Shown one piece after another: positions 54,360 through 54,506 of a DNA stretch of 54,506 nt (position 1 is its first letter; each line of letters opens with the position of its first letter). The notes under the pieces were generated by a model that made no database searches, was not told where the DNA came from, and saw nothing but the letters and a program-made list of their open reading frames with translations. The translations under genes and the position numbers were made by a program. This DNA comes from Sphingobacteriia bacterium (lineage in GTDB: Bacteria; Pseudomonadota; Alphaproteobacteria; Rickettsiales; 33-17), in the NCBI GenBank assembly GCA_017304685.1, contig JAFKLR010000007.1, positions 1 to 54,506 on the forward strand. The letters run 5' to 3'.

Positions 54360-54506
54360 ATAGTCGAGTAGGCGGTAAGAGTTACCAATTACCACCCCTC
54401 TAAGAACCGTACTTGCGAGTTTCCCCGCATACGGCTCAAGCTTTGATAACATCTTTTATGAATTTAGAAGATGCAGCGGTTAAAAAATGTTTAGTTGATC
54501 TATTTG
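54360..54506 (-). mobile_element. 3' end of a group II intron (domains V and VI)
   Basis: Reading the minus strand, a 34-base domain V (54437-54404) runs from GAGCCGTATGCG through a GAAA-type loop to AGTACGGTTC. It has the AGC catalytic triad and the paired GAGCCGT / ACGGTTC. Domain VI follows (54403-54361), and the intron ends ...CGACTAT at 54360, with the AY 3' end. The next bases are umuC codons GCT TCT TGT GAA. The intron body and any reverse transcriptase lie outside the window. Confidence 0.88.

Noticed and set aside
54360..54388. An open frame for umuC that starts at an ATG at 54388
   Set aside because: This ATG and the following codons lie in group II intron domain VI. The real coding sequence begins at 54359 (ASCE...) in another frame.
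1..54506. tRNA, rRNA and riboswitch genes
   Set aside because: No cloverleaf, rRNA segment or known aptamer core was seen on either strand.

Overview
The window is strongly AT-rich. It carries eukaryote-like ankyrin and F-box-like proteins, a complete VirB/VirD4 type IV secretion system, ParA-type partitioning, a candidate Rep gene and Lqs/Cqs-like sensor kinases. This fits an accessory replicon, most likely a conjugative plasmid, of an intracellular bacterium such as a Rickettsiales- or Holosporales-type alphaproteobacterium living in a protist or arthropod. The taxon is inferred; no rRNA or housekeeping marker is present.

Layout. (1) 1-3867: a truncated coiled-coil gene, a small membrane protein, a BamE-like lipoprotein, an ankyrin/F-box-like effector candidate and an FMN reductase. 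(2) 3867-23234: a natural-product gene cluster in five transcription units. These are ankyrin/F-box-like protein + ketosynthase (+); ABCC-type exporter, TPP enzyme and AMP ligase (-); secreted HAD-like protein and LicA/APH-like kinase (+); glycine-type NRPS (A-T-C), luciferase-like monooxygenase and Sfp-type phosphopantetheinyl transferase (-); and ALDH-fold enzyme, BtrH-like acyltransferase, unknown protein and TPR protein (+). (3) 23235-23810: a truncated ORF and a frameshifted pseudogene marking the junction of the two blocks. (4) 23820-37737: a minus-strand operon with virB2-B3-B4-B5-B6-B7-B8-B9-B10, a 630-residue Cys-rich secreted protein, virB11, virD4, virB1 and an ankyrin protein. It is headed by a divergent XRE/S24-like regulator with paired palindromic operators. 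(5) 38644-40897: an LqsR/LqsS-like two-component pair. (6) 40898-44966: a replication and partition block with an RHH regulator, a candidate Rep, ParA, a ParB-like partner and parS-like repeats. (7) 44967-53068: two unknown proteins, a GNAT, a symporter-histidine kinase, a CheY-like regulator and an ankyrin protein. (8) 53156-54506: umuC interrupted by the 3' end of a group II intron.

How it may work. The PPTase activates the NRPS carrier domain, the adenylation domain is predicted to load glycine, and the ketosynthase, ligase, TPP enzyme, monooxygenase, ALDH-fold enzyme and BtrH-like acyltransferase would build and release a small modified metabolite. The fused ABCC exporter would secrete it. 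The T4SS can transfer DNA and perhaps deliver the ankyrin proteins. Two kinases sharing a Cqs/Lqs-type membrane module suggest the element senses a small lipophilic signal. The product and its link to the sensors are inference only.
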